A DNA stretch of 64,000 nt from Magnolia sinica. Taxonomy: Eukaryota > Streptophyta > Magnoliopsida > Magnoliales > Magnoliaceae. Each line of letters opens with the position of its first letter. Within the stretch, counting starts at the first letter, position 1. Positions 11,403 to 23,102 of this stretch are shown in pieces. The position numbers and the translations under genes were made by a program. The notes beneath the pieces were generated by a model, which was not told the DNA's origin, ran no database searches, and worked only from the letters and a program-made list of their open reading frames with translations. Location of the stretch: positions 55,607,001-55,671,000 of the forward strand of contig NC_080578.1 of assembly GCF_029962835.1 (NCBI RefSeq), given 5' to 3'.

Positions 11403-14400
11403 TGACCCGAAAAATTTCGTGCAATGACCCGAGTACTACCTCAAATTCTTTAGAAGTTAAATGTGGGTTAACTAGCGCTAAACTCGACTACTTGTGAAAT
11501 TAACACCAATCACTTTAAATTTGATTTGCAAGACCCAAAACCTATAGAATCGTTAACGCTATTTACCCTAAAATCTAGGATTCAACGCTAAATCCAGTTG
11601 CTCTCGGGAGTACTTGGAAACTTTATATCGGACCTGGACCACGCGTCAAAAGTCCGATAGCGATGAACTTAGACAATTATAATCACCTTGTTGGGCTTGA
11701 CAATCAACTCAAAAATCAGGTCCAGATGATGTCCTGAGACGATTTGCTTGAGTCCAGAGTAAAGAGTGTGAGAAAGGTGAGAAATTAAATATGAATTTAT
11801 GAAATCTGAGTCGTGTCGCTTGCGCACCAATTTTAAGCATTCTGACCGTTGGATTCTGACCTAAATTTACCCTCGGATCAGGGAAGATGGCCCAGACATG
11901 TCAAAGTGCCGGTGGACCTGATCGAGTTTCGATGACCGTTGAATTGAAACTGGTCCGCCACGGCTGATCTGTAAATTCGATCAGTATAAAAACTTAGCTT
12001 GACCTAGATCCATGGTCAGTGAGCTTAAGTCCGACCACACGTGAAAAAAGGACCACCAGAAGTGTTTCGTTGGACTGAAATAGACCCGAATTGGTTTAAC
12101 CTAAGTATACCTTGGCCCGAATTGGTTTAACCTAAGTATACCTTGGCCCTGGGGCTATTTTCATCAATATTAGGCCTATATAAAGAACTTAAACCCTCAC
12201 TCTCAAACTCCATACGAATTTTCTTAACCCTAGCTAAGAGAAAGAAAGGAAAAGAGAGAGAAAGTGAGAGAGAAGTTGGTGAATCATCTTGAGATCCTTC
12301 CCTGTTATTTTGTGTCCCTAAACCATCACATCTGAATCGTTATTCCGGCGATTCTAAGTTCATTCTTGGGTAAGTCAATCAAACCCTAGTCTGTTTTGGA
12401 GCTTAGAATAGTCTAAGTGTTGATGTAGCTCATTTTATTCATGCCTTTGGTTATCTAGTCGCCGTTGACAAAGACTTATCATCTGAATCAGATCTGTTGC
12501 GCACTTTCTGGTTTAAGGTGCGGACTATATTCATATAGGTTATGGTTTTCAAGGCTGTCAATATCGGTTAATGGTTTATTATTGTTATGGGTGAAATTTC
12601 ACATGCCAAATGCGATGTTTATATTGCGTTCCTGATATATATGAGCTATATTAAGATTTGTGTATTCCATGTATAGGTAGAAAGTATCGTATACGTATGA
12701 AATACGAACATGTGTTTACCATGATTAATTATCGTGTATGTGTGCTAGTTGTATGTATATCAACTCCTTGGCGAAAGGAATTGTCCAAATGTGTGTTATC
12801 ACCAACATACGTCATGTATGTTGGAATATGTAGTCTAAGTGTTTGTAGAAATGTCTGAATGATCAAGTGTGTAATATATTATCCTGTTTATGGGCGTTGA
12901 GAAGAGATTCTCAACTATCTTATTGATGTGTATGATTTCCTACATGTAATTTACATTCTTTATTGTTTAAATTCAGGCACTACTTATGTGTAAATCCATG
13001 TTAAGTTGATATTCATCAAATGCTCACATACTGTATGATTAAAATTGTTGACCTATTACTATTCTGAATTGTTGGTATGAATATCTGTTATACTTGAATG
13101 TGTTTGGGACTATGAAATAGTCCAGGGAATCGGTAATAAACCTTGACTTCATAGCCGAGGTTGTTTTCGCCACGTAGGACGTGTTTGACGAACCCGAGTC
13201 GTATTAGGGTTGTCGGCAATGGTTTGACCACACGGAGTGTTTGCACACTCTATGTCGTTCAACTCAACGTGCGCTTGTGCTAGTCAAGCTCGTCAAGTAA
13301 CCCGATTGTCCCGGTGGATGTGCATCATGTATGGACGCTATTGTTTGAATCTAGGGTACTAAACTTACCAATCCCATTAACCATTGTACCTTGGTCCGCT
13401 AAGACTCATGAGCCGGGCATGGTGGTATGGGACACCGTGGTCGAGCTGTCGGCGTATGCTGGGGCGACGAGCCTCCCCGTAGTCACCAGTGAACACACCA
13501 GACTCGTGAGCCGATTATGGTGGTATGAGACACTATATTCGCACTGTCAGCCTACATTGATTGGTGACGAACCCTTTGTAGTGACCTCGAGCATACCTTG
13601 ATATTGCATTGAGGCGACGAGCCTTAGGGTAGTAACTAAGGTATGATAGGTATGCATTGATTGGTGACAAGCCCTTTGCAGCGACCTAGAACCATATGAT
13701 CGTATGAGATTGTCTAGGACTGACGACCCTAGAATGGATCACCATTTGGGAATTGATATGAGGAAGGTACCTTAGCTTCCCAATCCTGTTGTATGAAAAG
13801 GACTAATAACAACTTGGTAATCATGTTCATGCACCGCATTGCATGTGCTTTGGCGTCGTGGAGCACTGCGGGAGGTTGTCATGCGTACCGTAAGATAAAG
13901 AAGCTGAGGGAGTGCAGGCAAGAACATGCATCATTTTTACATACATCCTTGCATTAACAAGAGTAATTAGGACATGTTTGATTGTATTGCCTTATCATTA
14001 CTACTTGATTAATTTGATAATATGTTAACTTTTACTATATAGTTCCACTGAGTTGATCACTCACTCCCACATTCTGGGACGGTGTTTCAACACCAACCAG
14101 ACTCTGTCTTAGATGCAGATGATGATGCGACCCTCGAGGCAAAGCAGGAGTATGAGGATGACAAGGACGCGTTTTCTTTTATGCAGTTCTTAGGCGGGTT
14201 CATGTGAGCCGTGCCCTGAGCTACGGGAATTTTGGGTTTTCTTTTGTAACAAATGATTTCATTTTGATACTAATATTTTGAAACAAACACTTGTAATTAT
14301 GACCTGGCAGAGCATACATATCTCAGGGACTTATATAGACATACATATATGTTTCTTCAGTCTTCCACTTGCATATTTCACCTATCCTTGGATTATGTTT

Positions 14401-14537
14401 GCAGTTTGGCTTAATCTACTCAATATTTTATGCATTCATACAGACAACATACATCCATCATTGCATATGTTGCATAAGTGATGTTTTGAAACTCGGGAGC
14501 CGAGTTATGCTTGACCCCCAAATTTCAGGGCGTTACA
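11398..14537 (+). repeat. 3' LTR of element 1
   Basis: Starts TGTAATGACCCG and ends CAGGGCGTTACA; 3,140 bases. It contains a TATA-like CTATATAAAG at about 12177-12186, a 31-base tandem duplication near 12085-12146, and the TGACGAGCC repeat modules at about 13400-13720. The following base run CCAAG would be the target duplication if the left side were visible. Confidence 0.94.
12177..12186 (+). promoter_or_regulatory. Likely TATA box of the Tekay-like LTR
   Basis: CTATATAAAG about 790 bases into the LTR, followed by AAACCCT/CTCTC-rich sequence as in plant 5' leaders. Other copies read GGCCTATTTATAG at the same place, so the element-1 version is the better TATA match. Confidence 0.5.
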
Positions 14538-14719
14538 CCAAGTCATGGATTGACATTCTTCAGACCATTCAACGCTTTTCTCGGATCATTTTAAGATATT
14601 AACTAAAAAATGGGGCGAGTCCAAGGCTTAAGTGGACTACAAAGTGGGGATTGAACATCCACAATTAAAAATAACGTTCATAGAAGTTTTGGATCAAGTT
14701 GATGCGTGGTTAGTGCTGT

Positions 14720-15145
14720 GTGGGCCCCACCATGATGTATGTGTTTAATCCATGTCGTCCATCTATTTTTAAAGATCATCTTATGGCATGAGACCAAAAA
14801 TGAGGCATATCATAATCTGAAATGGACCACATTACAGGAAATAGTGTTAAATGGGCGTCAACCATTTAAAACATTTTGGGGCCCATAAAAATTTTCGATC
14901 AAGCTGATACATGTGTTTTACCTTCTTTCGTGTCTATGTTAACTTGTGAGCAGTTTGGAGTTCAAATAAACATCATGGTCAACCTTAGGAAGGTTTCAAC
15001 GGTGAGAATCACTCTCCCCACTATTTTCTGTCGTCGTTTCTACTAAAGCTTTGGATCTGCCTCATTCCTTGGATAAAGCCCTAAAATGATATCTCCAAAT
15101 GGATGGACAGTGTGGATACAACACATACATCATAGTGGGCCCCAC
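14720..15145. mobile_element. MITE-like repeat with GTGGGCCCCACCATGATG ends (copy a)
   Basis: The left end GTGGGCCCCACCATGATGTA and the right end ACATCATAGTGGGCCCCAC are imperfect inverted repeats. Related copies or fragments lie at 17200-17530, 18555-18655, 36040-36245, 57640-58043 and 58141-58567. There is no coding capacity. The class (MITE or other small non-autonomous element) is inferred from size, termini and copy number; no clear target duplication was found. Confidence 0.7.
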
Positions 15146-15186
15146 ATAACTTGGTGACATCACTTCAGTAGCAAGTCTCGTTATAT

Positions 15187-15318
15187 AACCTATCAGTAGC
15201 TAATCCGCGTCCCCCTCTCCTCGCTCTCTCGCCCTAATCCTCTCCCTCTCTCTCTCTCAACCTGTTAGTAGCTAATCCGCGTCCCCCTCTCCTCTCTCTC
15301 TCTCTCGCCCTAATCCTC

Positions 15319-15330
<12 letters not shown>
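15187..15330. repeat. 72-bp tandem duplication in CT-rich DNA
   Basis: Two units of 72 bases, each containing AGTAGCTAATCCGCGTCCCC followed by CT-rich sequence and GCCCTAATCCT; the second unit begins at 15259. Confidence 0.85.
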
Positions 15331-15366
<36 letters not shown>

Positions 15367-15374
15367 CCCCCCCC
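15323..15374. repeat. (TC)n microsatellite ending in a C run
   Basis: About 20 TC units followed by about 11 C residues. Confidence 0.95.
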
Positions 15375-15773
15375 TAACCTTTCTTGTGTTTCTTTGATCC
15401 ACGAACGCCCCGCCCACGCACACCCTCGCTCTCTCTCTGAAGCTCAGTCGACAGGGATTTGTCGAACATGAGGTATCTCTCTCTCTCTCTCAATGCCGAT
15501 TTAAGAATTTGGGGATTTAGTAATTTATGGATTTTTGATTTGATGTGGACCCTCATTTAGGGATTTGGGGATTTTAAGGCTTACAGATTTGAATGTGGAC
15601 CCCGAATTGGAGTTTTTCTGATTTTATAAATTAGGGATCTGGGGATTTTAGGATTTTAGGGATCAGAGGATTCAACTAGAATTAGGGATTTCTGATTTTA
15701 CAAATTAGGGATTTCTAATTTTACAAAAGTTCACACAAGACCCCATGAGAACTTGTGCGTAGCTGAGCATTTC

Positions 15774-15775
<2 letters not shown>

Positions 15776-15823
<48 letters not shown>
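15776..15823. repeat. (GT)n microsatellite
   Basis: About 23 GT dinucleotides, followed at 15870-16020 by degenerate GGAT/TGGT repeats. Confidence 0.95.
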
Positions 15824-15824
<1 letters not shown>

Positions 15825-17199
15825 TGGTCAGATGGACTGCATAAAGTCTAACACTTTGATACTTTAGATGTGTATGTATGTATGTATCCATGGATGAATG
15901 AATAGTTGGATTGGATGGATGGTTGGATGGTTAGATGGTTAGACATGTATGCATGCACAGATAGTTAGATGGATGGATGGTTGGATGGTTAGGCATGTAC
16001 ATATGGATGGATGGATGATTGGATTGGATGCATTTATATTATACAAACTCATTCTAGTTACTATTGCATTGATATTTTACAATGACATGTGCTTTTAAAC
16101 CCCCATAAAATGGGAACTTATCATGTATGCCTCTTTTTGCAATTATTTGATTACTAAATGTGCAAATATGTGTATTTTAGCTTTTCTTGAAGTATCATTG
16201 AGAATTCCACCATTTCCCCATGTTTCCCTCAATCAACAATACATTTCTAGGTATTGGCGACATCGATACATGTTTTTGTATCCCTAACTAGTGATACATG
16301 TAACAATTCCAATACTATGAACATTGCTCACAACTAAGGAAAATATGTGTGGATTGGACTAATCAATACCACTGCTTTCCAAGAAAGTTCCCATGTTTAT
16401 ACTAAGATACAAGCCTTAAATGTGCCACTCAATCCCTTATGTACTGGTGAACTTTCCAAGCAACTCCCAAAGGTGAGTTGCTTCTATTACGAAAGCAATT
16501 AACATTTCTCTCTCCCCAAACTGACCAGATGACGGCTAATAATGCAACTTTCCACATAGGGAGCTCTGTTTTCCCCAGCCCACCGAAGTGTCAGGAACAA
16601 AAAAAGGTCAATTATAGAGTTAAGCACAACCCAATAAAGCCCAAAACAGGCCAAAACACTTTACAAGCCCTTCAACCCTAATCATCTTGCGGCCTACTAT
16701 ATAATATTCAAATTTCATATTATATCCTAGCTAATATGGAAAATGTCAACAAATTCCTCACACTCAATTACTAATGTGCTACAACTCTCTCCCTCAAGCT
16801 AGATCATAGACGACCATCGTACCCAGATCTTACGAAGTCCCATGTAATCAAGTTCTTCCGAGTTTTTTTTTTTTTTTAATTTTAATTTTTATATATAATT
16901 TATTTGTTAACTTTTTAAGAATGAAATATTTTATTTTTGAAATTTATCTTTCATATAATAACACAACATTGCCGAGGATATGGTCCATGACACAGACAAA
17001 CAATGAAACCAAATTCATACGACACACGCCAATCTGTTAGGATAAGGCCTACATAATGATGATAGTAAAATTTTGATTTTTCTGGAATAGCATGTGTACT
17101 TGGGTGTGGGCCCACAAAACTCTACAAGCATATGGAATTAGCAAACCTCAATTTTTCTAACTATAGATGAGAGAAGCATATTTGGGTGGTGATTCCAAG
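15824..17199. other. Intergenic stretch without a gene
   Basis: GGATGGATGG-type minisatellite to about 16020, then AT-rich sequence. Around 16600-16860 there is wording common in Copia-like LTR ends (CTCTCCCTCAAGCT and nearby), probably an unassignable old fragment. A T-rich run lies at 16863-16930. No ORF with recognisable content. Confidence 0.6.
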
Positions 17200-17530
17200 T
17201 CCTAGGTGGCCCACCATGATGTGTGTGTTTTATCCTTGCCATCAATCCATTTTGAAGCATATCAAGAGTTCAAATGGGGCACACCATAAGAAAGGGCGCC
17301 CACTATTAAAAACTTCTTGGGCCATAAAAGTTTTACATCAAACTGATATTTGTGTTTTCTCTTTTATCTAGGTCTATGTATCCAGGTCTATGTGACCTTT
17401 TTAATAGGTTGGATGGCAAATAAAAATCATGGTGGGCCCTAAGAAGTTGTAAAGTCTGGGTGTCATTATCCCTACTGTTTCCTAGGTGGTCCACTTGAGC
17501 TTTTGATCTGTTTCATTTTTGGTTTCTGAT
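17200..17530. mobile_element. MITE-like repeat, GGCCCACCATGATG family (copy b, 3' truncated)
   Basis: Begins GGTGGCCCACCATGATGTGT and follows copy a's internal order (ATCCATTTTGAAGCAT, ACTTCTTGGGCCATAAAAG, CATGGTGGGCCCTAAGAAG), but lacks the terminal inverted repeat on the right. Confidence 0.65.
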
Positions 17531-18249
17531 TGTTTATGTTATAATATATTTCTTTCTATTTAATAGCAATTTCAGTATAACCTATTTATTCCTTCATTGC
17601 TAAGTACACATTTGACTTTAAGATATTACATTCTAGAGCTTTTCTTTCACGTAAAAGTTTGTTACAAATGTTTGTGTACTTAGCATTGTATTTCTGTTCT
17701 CAGTATGAAGATAAAATGTGTATATTGTTCCATTGCCTTCTATTGCCTAAAATTGTCCTTGCAAACCTTAATGAGCTTGTATATTACATTTTTTTGTCTT
17801 AAATTATTATTGTGATTAGTTAGTTTATAGTTGTGACTTATAATTGTGATTTGTAAGTTAGATAATTAGTTACCCATTTGAGGATTTATATGGGGCCATA
17901 CATAGATATGGTGTGTTTTTCGTGGCATAAAAATTGCTCAAATTGTCCCATTTTGGATAGTTCAAGGTTAGATGGATAGTTTGCTTTCATATAATCTATT
18001 TAAATGTTCATGCCTGATCCACGGTCCATCTCCTCGTTTCTCTTTGAATCTGTTTCTTCAGTTCCGTATCCAATACCAAATATCTTTACATTGCTTTAGA
18101 TATTTGACATCAGAATATAACATATGATCAACTTATCTAGAGAGGCATGGGGAGATGATGTCGGATTTTCGACGTGAACTAACAAATGAGAATATGAAAG
18201 TATTACAATCTATCCAACCTTGGATGGGTAACTAATTTAGGATTTAATT
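17531..18249. other. AT-rich intergenic sequence
   Basis: No recognisable gene, RNA or repeat family seen. Confidence 0.5.
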
Positions 18250-18587
18250 GAGCGGGGGTCCCTAGAAGGTGGGAACCGATATTATGACCATGATGAGTAA
18301 CTGTCCACTTCCTACGGACAACAATGGAGTTGCCTGGCCATTTAGACAGGTCGTGTTTATGTATTAGCTCAAAATCGTTGGAGCAGACCCGGATGTGCGT
18401 CGAAGCTATCCTGATGTTGAGTGGGAGTTCCTATAAGGTGAGAACCACTGTTATGATCATGATGAAGTTGTCCATTTCCTATGAATAGCATTGAAGTGGC
18501 CTGGCCAGTTAGACAGGCCGTGTTTATGTATTAAGCTCGAATTTGTTAGAGCAGGCCCATGTTTATGAAAATTTTAGAGCTTTATCC
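18250..18587. repeat. 169-bp tandem duplication
   Basis: Units begin at 18250 (GAGCGGGGGTCCCTA) and 18419 (GAGTGGGAGTTCCTA). Both carry a CCTGGCCA-TTAGACAGG segment and GTGTTTATGTATTA. The second unit is clearly diverged. Confidence 0.8.
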
Positions 18588-18655
18588 CAAAAATGAGGTA
18601 GATCTAAGTCGCGGGTGGACCACACCATGGGAAAAAGTAGTAATTGAATTTCCAT

Positions 18656-19968
18656 CTATAACCTAAACTTAAACTTAAACCTGAACCTGAACCTAAACCT
18701 ATATAACCTAAACCTAAACCTAAACCTAAGCCTATAACCTATAACCTAAACTTATAACCCGATAACTTAAACCGCCTATAACCTACACTCATAACCTAAA
18801 CCTATAACCTACAACATTAACATAAACCTATAACCTAAACCTATACTTATAACCTATAACATATAACATTAACCTAAACCTATTCTCAAATCCCAAAACC
18901 TATAACCTAAATCTAAACCTTAACCTAAACTTATAACTTACAACATTAACTTAAACCTATAATCTAAAACTATAACCTACAACATTAACCCAAACCTATA
19001 CTTATAACCTAAACCTATTCTCAAATTCCAAAACCTAAACCTGAACCTGAACCTGAACCTAAACCGAAACTTATAACCTATAACCTATAACCTAAACCTA
19101 AACCTAAACTTATAACCTATAACTTCAACCACCTATAACCTACACTTATAACCTAAACCTATAACCTACATTTATAACATAAACCTAAACCTAAACCTAT
19201 AACCTAAAACATTAACATAAACCTATAACCTAAACCTATACTTATAACCTATAACCTACAACATTAACCTAAACCTATTCTCAAATCCCAAAACCTATAA
19301 TCTAAACCTAAACATTAACCTAAACCTATAACCTATAAGCTAAACCTAAACCTAAACCTATAACCTAAACCCGAACATAAACCCGAACCGAAACTCGAAC
19401 CCGAACCCGAATTCCTAAACCTAAACCTAAACGTATAACCTATAACCTAAGCCTATACCTAAACCTAAACCTATAACTTAAACCTAAACCTATAACCTAT
19501 AACTTAAACCTATAACCTAAACTTGAACCTAAACCTAAACTTGAACCTAAACCTATATGACCTAAACCTAAACCTAAACCTATAACTTAAACCTGAACCC
19601 TAACCTGATCCTAAACTCGAATTCCTAAACCTAAACCTAAACCTATAACCTACAACATTAACATAAACTTATAATCTAAACCTATAACCTACAACATTAA
19701 CCTAAACCTATACTTATAACCTAAACCTATTCTCAAATCCCTAAACCTATAACCTAAACCTAAACCTTAACCTAAACCTAAACCTAAACCTTAACCTATA
19801 ACCTAAACCTTAACCTATAACCAATAACATATAACCTATAACCTAAACTCAACTCCCTAAACCTTAACCCATAACCTAACCTAAACCTAAACCTATAACC
19901 CACAGGTATAGCCTAAACCTAAACCTATAACCTAAACTTGTAACCTTAACCTAAATGTAAAACCTAAA
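18656..19968. repeat. Degenerate telomere-like array, left part
   Basis: Over 1.3 kb of AACCTAAACCTATAACCTA-type units, that is CCTAAA and CCTATAA variants of the plant telomere unit CCCTAAA, with CCCGAA variants near 19370-19410. A marker phrase TTCTCAAATCCC recurs at about 18883, 19018, 19278 and 19730, so there is a higher-order pattern. The array continues at 33261 beyond element 2. The degeneration and internal position argue against a functional telomere. Confidence 0.9.
19964..19968. repeat. Target site duplication CTAAA (left of element 2)
   Basis: Identical to 33261-33265. Because CTAAA is itself part of the array unit, the match alone is weaker evidence than in unique DNA, but the position is exactly at both TG/CA ends. 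Confidence 0.85.
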
Positions 19969-22900
19969 TGTAACACCCTGAAATTCGGGGGTCGAGCATA
20001 ACTCAGCTCCCGAGTTCCAAAACATCACTTATGCAACATATTTAATGATGGATGTATGTTGTCTGCATTAGTGCATAAAACATGGAATAAATTAAGCCAA
20101 AGTACAAATATAATTCAGGGATAAGTGAAGAAAGCAAGCAGAAGACTTATAGAAATATATGTGTATAAGTGTGAATCCCTGAAGTACATATACAAACCAG
20201 GTCGTAATGAAAGTGTTATTATCAAAATTACAAGTGTCAAGATTACATCATTTAAATCTCAAAAATAATCCCAGAGTCCCGCGCATCAGAACAAGCTCGC
20301 TAGAACCCATCTGAAAACTGCATATAAGAGAAAGCAGCCTCGTCATCATCCATCTCCCGCTCTGCCTGAGAAGTCGCATCAACCTCTGCAACGTTAGAAC
20401 CTAAGACAGAGTCTGGTAGGTGTTTAACACCGCCCCAGAACGTGGGAGTGAGTGATCAACTCAATGGAACAATAAGGCACTGGTTAACATGTTATCAGTT
20501 CAATCAAAATAGTAATGATAAAGCAGAAAATTAAATAAATCCTAAGTACTCTTGTTAATGAAAGGATGTATGCAAAATGATGCGTGCCCTCACGCGTACA
20601 CCCTCAGCGTCTTCATCTTAAGTTACGCATGACACCACCTCAAAGTGCGCCACATCTACAAAGCACATGCAAATGCGGTGCATGGATATGATTACCAAGT
20701 TGTTATTAGTCCTTTTTCATACAGCAGGATTGGGAAGCTAAGATACCTTCCTCATGTTACCATCCAAACAGTGATCCATTCTAGGGTCGTCAGTCCTAGA
20801 CATCTCATACGATCATATGGTTGTAGGTCGTAGCAAAGGGCTCGTCACCAATCAATGCACACCTTTCATACCTTCGTTACTACACCAAGGCTCGTCACCT
20901 CAATGCGGTATCCACGCATGCTTGAGGTCACTACAAAGGGCTTGTCACCAATCAATGTAGGCCGACAGCACGAATATAGTGTCCCATACCACCATAATCG
21001 GCTCACGAGTTTAGTTGCTCACTAGTCACTACGGGGAGGCTCGTCACCCTAGCGTAGGCCGACAGCTCGACCACGGTGTCCCATACCACCATGTCCGGCT
21101 CATGAGTCTTAGCGGATCAAGGTACCATGGTTAATAGGATTTCACTGGTAAGTTTAGTACCCTAGATTCAAGCAGTAGCATCCATACATGGTGAACATAC
21201 ATCGGACAATCGGGTTACTTGACGAACTCGACTAGCACGAGCGCACGTTGGGCTGAACGACATAGAGTGCGCAAACACTCCGCGTGGCCAAACCACTACC
21301 GCCAACTCTAATACGGCTCGTTTTCGTCTAATTACATCCGCTATGGCGAAAGCAATCTCAGCTACAATCTTAAGGCAGATTTCCGATTTCCTGGACTATT
21401 CATAGTCCCAAACACAGTACACTACAACAGATAATCATATTAAATGTAGAACAGTAATGGAGCAACAACTCAAATCATGTGGTACTCAAGCATTTGAAGA
21501 ATATCAACTTAACATAAATGTAAGCATAAGAAATGCTTGAAATTAAATAACAAGGAATGTAATTAGCAAGAAGGAAATCATGCACACTAGTGGGAGAGTT
21601 GAGAATTGCTTTTCAACGCCCATACTAGGTTGAAACATCACACTTTAGATCATTCAGGCATTTCTACAAACACTTAGAATACATAAAACAACATACATGA
21701 CGTATGTTGAAATACAAGCATTTGGACAATTCCTTTTATCAAGGAGTTGTCGCACATACATCTAGGATACATACACGACAAATAATCATGGCAAACACAA
21801 GTGCATATTTTATACATATACGGTACTTTATACATACACATAGAATACACAAATCTCAACATAATATATGCATATCAGGAACGCAATATAAACACAACAT
21901 TTGGCATGTGAAATCTCATCCATAATAAGAATAAATCATTAATTGGCATTGAAAGCCTTGAAAACCATAACCTATACACTTAAAGTCCGCACCTTAAGCC
22001 AGAAAGGAAACACCGAACTGATTTAGACGAGTTGTCTTCGTCAACGGTGATAGAATACCCTAAAACAAGGATAGAAATGAGATACAACAATACCAAGACT
22101 AATCTAAGCTCTAACACAAATTAGGGTTAGGTTAACTTACCCCAAGATGAACTCAGAATTGTCAGAATAACGATTCAAAGTGAAGGTTCAAGGATGAAGA
22201 AGAACCGGAAAGAATCTAAGATGATTCACCAAACTTCTCTCTCACTTTCTCTCTCTTTTCCACTCTCTTTCCAAGCTAGGGTTAGAGAAAATTCGTATGG
22301 AAAAGAGAGCTAGGGTTTAAGGACTATAAATAGGCCTCAAATTGATGGAAATAACCCCAGGGACAAGGTATACTTAGGTTATAACCAAAGCAAGCCTCTC
22401 TCGATCCAACGAAGCACTTCTGGTGGGCCTATAACCACGAAAGGTCGGACTTAAGCTCACTGACCATGGATCTAGGTCAGGCTGAGTTTTTGTACTGACC
22501 GGCTCTTCAGATCAACCGTGACGGACCACACGTAATTCAATGGTCACAGAATCTCGATCAGGTCCACAAGCACAAGGATATGCCTAGGCCACCTTCCCTG
22601 ATCAAAGGGTGAAATTGGGTCAGAAACTAATGGTCAGATTGCTTAAAATCATTGCGCAAGCGAGACGACTCAGATTTCATAAAAGCTTAATAAATTTCCA
22701 ACCGGTCTCACACTCTTCACTCCGAACTCAAACAAATCGACCTAGAACATCACATGGACTTGATTTTCGAGGTGATGGTCAAGCCCAACATGGCGACCGC
22801 AACAGCCTAAGATCATCGCTATCGAACTTTCGACGCACGGTCCAGGTCCGATCCAGAACTTCCAAAAATTCTCCAGAACAACTGGATTTAGCGATGGGTC

Positions 22901-23066
22901 CCAGATTTCAGAGTAACATAGCGCTAACTAATCTACAAGTTTTGAGTCATGCAGATCGAATTTAAAGTGATTGATGCAGATTTCACAAGCAATCGAGCAT
23001 AGTGCTAATTACCCCAAAAACAACTACTTAGGGAAAGATAAGCACAAAATTTCTAAGGTCATTACA
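19969..23066 (-). repeat. 3' LTR of element 2
   Basis: 3,098 bases. On the - strand it starts TGTAATGACC and ends GGGTGTTACA. It differs from the other LTR by scattered, mainly transition-type changes. Confidence 0.95.
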
Positions 23067-23080
23067 ATCTACCCCCCTTA
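23067..23080 (-). other. Polypurine tract, element 2
   Basis: TAAGGGGGGTAGAT on the - strand, abutting the 3' LTR. Confidence 0.9.
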
Positions 23081-23102
23081 AAGAAAATTTCGTCCTCGAA
23101 AT

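Larger units (their letters stand above)
1..14537 (+). mobile_element. Tekay-like Ty3/gypsy LTR retrotransposon, element 1 (5' end beyond window)
   Basis: Order on the + strand: partial 5' LTR, primer binding site, extra ORF, gag, protease, reverse transcriptase, RNase H, integrase, chromodomain, polypurine tract, 3' LTR. Integrase after RT/RNase H defines Ty3/gypsy; the C-terminal chromodomain and 3.1-kb LTRs point to the Tekay (Del) chromovirus lineage. The coding part has many stops and several frameshifts, so the copy is dead. A solo LTR of the same family sits inside pol at 6884-9978. The 5' target duplication lies outside the window; the 3' flank begins CCAAG. Confidence 0.93.
15181..15472 (+). 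promoter_or_regulatory. Possible orphan promoter and 5' UTR exon
   Basis: A TATA-like TTATATAAC at 15181 is followed by CT-rich sequence, GCCCACGCACACC and an ATG at 15468 read as CATGAG before GTATCT, a plausible splice donor. This is the usual appearance of a plant CT-rich leader exon. No coding exon could be found in the next 3 kb, so it may be an abandoned first exon or simply low-complexity sequence. Confidence 0.25.

Noticed and set aside
13314-13601. 95-codon open frame in the 3' LTR, and similar frames in other LTR copies
   Set aside because: The frame is not kept in all copies, has no domain, and is a by-product of the TGACGAGCC repeats.
15374-15556. 60-codon - strand frame near the CT-rich leader
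   Set aside because: Low-complexity composition from CT repeats, no domain.
18656-19968. A functional telomere
   Set aside because: Units are degenerate and rarely the exact CCCTAAA, and the array is internal with genes and transposons on both sides.
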